NCBI GenBank assembly: GCA_036556965.1
Contig: DATBIO010000152.1
Span: 1 to 5,363, forward strand
Source: DATBIO01 sp036556965
GTDB lineage: Bacteria; Acidobacteriota; Vicinamibacteria; Fen-336
Direction: 5' to 3'
Length of the DNA: 5,363 nucleotides
A program made the position numbers and the translations under genes. The notes beneath the pieces are model-generated. The model saw only the letters and a list, made by a program, of their open reading frames with translations. It had not been told where the DNA came from and ran no database searches. Shown here piece after piece: positions 4,016-5,363 of this stretch (positions are counted from its first letter, which is position 1; the number at the start of each line of letters is the position of its first letter).

Positions 4016-5113
4016 GTGAAGGGCCCGCGGCGCAGCATCCTCCACCTGGACCTCCACCCGTTCTTCGTGAACGTGGAGCGGAGCCTCGACCCCTCCCTGC
4101 GCGGACGTCCCCTCATCATCGGCAGCGGCGACGAGGCCGGCATCGTGGCGGCGGCCAGCGCGGAGGCGCGCGACGCGGGGGTGCGTGCCGGCCAGCGCGT
4201 GGCCGCCGCGCGGCGGCTCTGCCCGGAGGCGGCCTTCCGCCCCGGCGACCTCGAGGCCTACGCCCGCGTCAGCGACGACGTCACCCAGGTCCTCCTCGAG
4301 CACAGCCGCCGCGTGGAGCGGCCGTCGGCGGACGAGGCCTACGTTGACCTCACGCGCGAGGGCGAGGGGGGTCCGCACCCCGTGGGCGCGGCCGAGGCCA
4401 TCAAGGACGCCGTGCAGCGCCGGCTGGGCCTCGACGCCTCCCTGGGCCTGGCCTCCACGCGCCTGACCGCGCGGGTGGCCTCGGGCTGGGCGAGACCGCG
4501 CGGCCTGCTCGTGGTCCTGCCCGGCTACGAGTCCTCCTTCCTGGGCCGCCAGCCCGTGTCCTCCCTTCCCGCCCTGCCCGGCCACCTCCTGCGCGCGCTC
4601 CAGGAGGCCGGCCTCACCACCATCGGCGCGGTGGCCGAAGCCCCCGAGGAGGCGCTGGCCCCCCTGGTGGGCCCGGCGGCGGCCCGCCTCCTCCGCGAGG
4701 CGGCGCGCACCGAGAACGAGCCCCCCATCGCCACGGCCACGCCCCCCCTGCGCGCGCTCGAGGAAGCGAAGGTCCGCGACCCGCACGCCGACCGTGCGGC
4801 CCTCGCGCAGATGCTCGACACCCTGGCCGCGCGCGCGTTGCGCCAGCTGCGGCCCTTCCGGCTGCGCGCCGGCCGCCTGCGCATCGAGGTGCGGCGGGGG
4901 GACGGCGTGGCCCATCACGAGACGTCCCTGGGCCCGGCGCTGGACGAAGCGGGTCTGTGCGCCCTGGCCCGCGACGTGTCGGGCCCGATGCTCGACCCCG
5001 CCTCTTCCGTGCGGGGGCTCAGCCTCCGCCTCGACCGCCTCGAGCCCGAGGAGGAGCCCGCGGCGCAGGGCAGCCTCTTCGCCGAGCAGCCGCGTCCGAA
5101 CCGCCGGCGCTGA
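4016..5113 (+). CDS. dinB: Y-family translesion DNA polymerase, DinB/Pol IV type
   Basis: The protein has 365 residues, slightly longer than E. coli Pol IV. GTG 4016 is the only start that keeps the first catalytic Asp. The palm carries D12 (HLDLHPFF) and D106-E107 (SADEAYVD), the full metal-binding triad, with F17 as probable steric gate against ribonucleotides. The thumb has a helix-hairpin-helix around 180-215 (LPALPGHLLRALQEAGL). The little finger covers about 245-342. QGSLF at 351-355 is a sliding-clamp binding motif, followed by a basic tail. Divergent points: the usual second Asp of the DxD block is His14, and the Tyr that contacts the incoming nucleotide in Dpo4 (ANYEARKFGV region) aligns with A49, while the nearby Arg is kept (R52). 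It is predicted to bypass DNA lesions. Its location after lexA suggests SOS control. A catalytically dead ImuB is unlikely because the triad is intact. Confidence 0.9.
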   Translation: MKGPRRSILHLDLHPFFVNVERSLDPSLRGRPLIIGSGDEAGIVAAASAEARDAGVRAGQRVAAARRLCPEAAFRPGDLEAYARVSDDVTQVLLEHSRRVERPSADEAYVDLTREGEGGPHPVGAAEAIKDAVQRRLGLDASLGLASTRLTARVASGWARPRGLLVVLPGYESSFLGRQPVSSLPALPGHLLRALQEAGLTTIGAVAEAPEEALAPLVGPAAARLLREAARTENEPPIATATPPLRALEEAKVRDPHADRAALAQMLDTLAARALRQLRPFRLRAGRLRIEVRRGDGVAHHETSLGPALDEAGLCALARDVSGPMLDPASSVRGLSLRLDRLEPEEEPAAQGSLFAEQPRPNRRR

Positions 5114-5121
5114 AGGCGGCG

Positions 5122-5127
5122 CATAAT
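5122..5127 (+). promoter_or_regulatory. CATAAT -10-like element before the endonuclease III gene
   Basis: CATAAT matches the -10 consensus at 5 of 6 positions in the 26-nt gap between the polymerase stop and ATG 5140. A start about 7 nt downstream would leave a leader of about 6 nt. No ribosome-binding sequence precedes ATG 5140 or ATG 5146, and no -35 is evident. Confidence 0.35.
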
Positions 5128-5139
5128 CGCCTCCCGCCC

Positions 5140-5363
5140 ATGGCCATGCCTCCGCGTCCCTCCGCCCGCGCCCGGGCACGCGCGCGCCCGGCCGCCCGCG
5201 CCCGGGGCGGGCGGCGCGCCACCGCCGCCGAGAAGGCCCGCGCCAACCGGATCCTGGACCTGCTGGAAGAGGCGCACCCCGAGGCCGACTGCGCCCTCCA
5301 CTGGCGGAACCCCTTCGAGCTCCTGGCCGCCACCATCCTCTCCGCGCAGTGCACGGACGCGCG
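5140..5363 (+). CDS. nth: Endonuclease III (DNA glycosylase/AP lyase), N-terminal fragment
   Basis: The frame is open from ATG 5140 to the window edge, giving 74 complete codons; ATG 5146 is an equally possible start. After an Arg/Ala-rich tail (about residues 5-28, nine Arg in the first 26 residues) comes ANRILDLLEEAHPEADCALH, then NPFELLAATILSAQCTDA. The last segment is the conserved first helical block of endonuclease III. The helix-hairpin-helix, catalytic Lys/Asp and iron-sulfur cluster cysteines would lie beyond the window. The enzyme removes oxidised pyrimidines from DNA and nicks the resulting abasic site in base-excision repair. The basic tail is additional to the core fold and might aid DNA binding. 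It begins 26 nt after dinB on the same strand, extending the repair gene group. Confidence 0.9.
   Translation, partial: MAMPPRPSARARARARPAARARGGRRATAAEKARANRILDLLEEAHPEADCALHWRNPFELLAATILSAQCTDA

Noticed and set aside
4016..5113. ImuB (inactive Y-family paralogue) instead of DinB
   Set aside because: The Asp/Asp-Glu metal-binding residues and the steric gate are intact, and no imuA or dnaE2 is next to it in the window.
1901..5179. A 1092-codon open frame on the minus strand, antisense to four complete plus-strand genes and the edge of a fifth
   Set aside because: It is His/Arg/Gly/Ala-rich with no recognisable domain and runs opposite to lexA, DUF3467 and dinB. Long antisense frames are expected where GC bias removes stop codons.

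Overview
The window is very GC-rich with a strongly GC-biased third codon position, as in a free-living Gram-negative-type bacterium with an envelope stress response. Signal peptides, an ECF sigma/anti-sigma pair, a periplasmic Spy/CpxP-like protein, LexA, a DUF3467 protein and DinB would fit Myxococcota/Deltaproteobacteria-like, Acidobacteriota-like or related uncultivated GC-rich lineages. The sequence alone does not fix the phylum. There is no sign of mobile elements, CRISPR arrays, tRNA or rRNA.

Layout. On the minus strand, transcribed leftward from about 1.9 kb, are an ECF sigma factor (1888-1247), a zinc-finger transmembrane anti-sigma factor (1250-738) and a secreted, Arg-rich LTxxQ/Spy-CpxP-like protein (741-211). 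The three are joined by two identical 4-nt ATGA stop/start overlaps. Further left is the basic Lys/Ala/Pro-rich N-terminus of an unidentified protein (183 to the window edge).

Divergently, on the plus strand, lie a secreted protein with a beta-rich N-terminal segment, a TPR-like middle and a coiled coil (2003-2908), lexA (2990-3595), a DUF3467 gene (3659-3976), a Y-family DNA polymerase of the DinB type (4016-5113) and the start of an endonuclease III gene (5140 to the edge).

How it fits together. The left half looks like a self-contained envelope-stress module: cytoplasmic sigma, membrane anti-sigma, periplasmic partner. Its gene content is analogous to CnrH/CnrY/CnrX, but the metal-ligand histidines of CnrX are mostly absent. 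The right half is a DNA-damage group: the SOS repressor, a small protein of unknown function, a translesion polymerase with a clamp-binding motif, and a base-excision glycosylase.

The most notable non-coding signals are a run of TAT-containing -10-like elements embedded in GC-rich flanks before five genes, at distances that imply very short or absent 5' leaders, and a TTTCGC-N5-TTTCGC direct repeat between the -35 and -10 of lexA that may be the LexA operator. I do not see a clearly new multi-gene defence or biosynthetic system here. The lexA-DUF3467-dinB arrangement and the sigma/anti-sigma/Spy-like trio are the parts most worth following.
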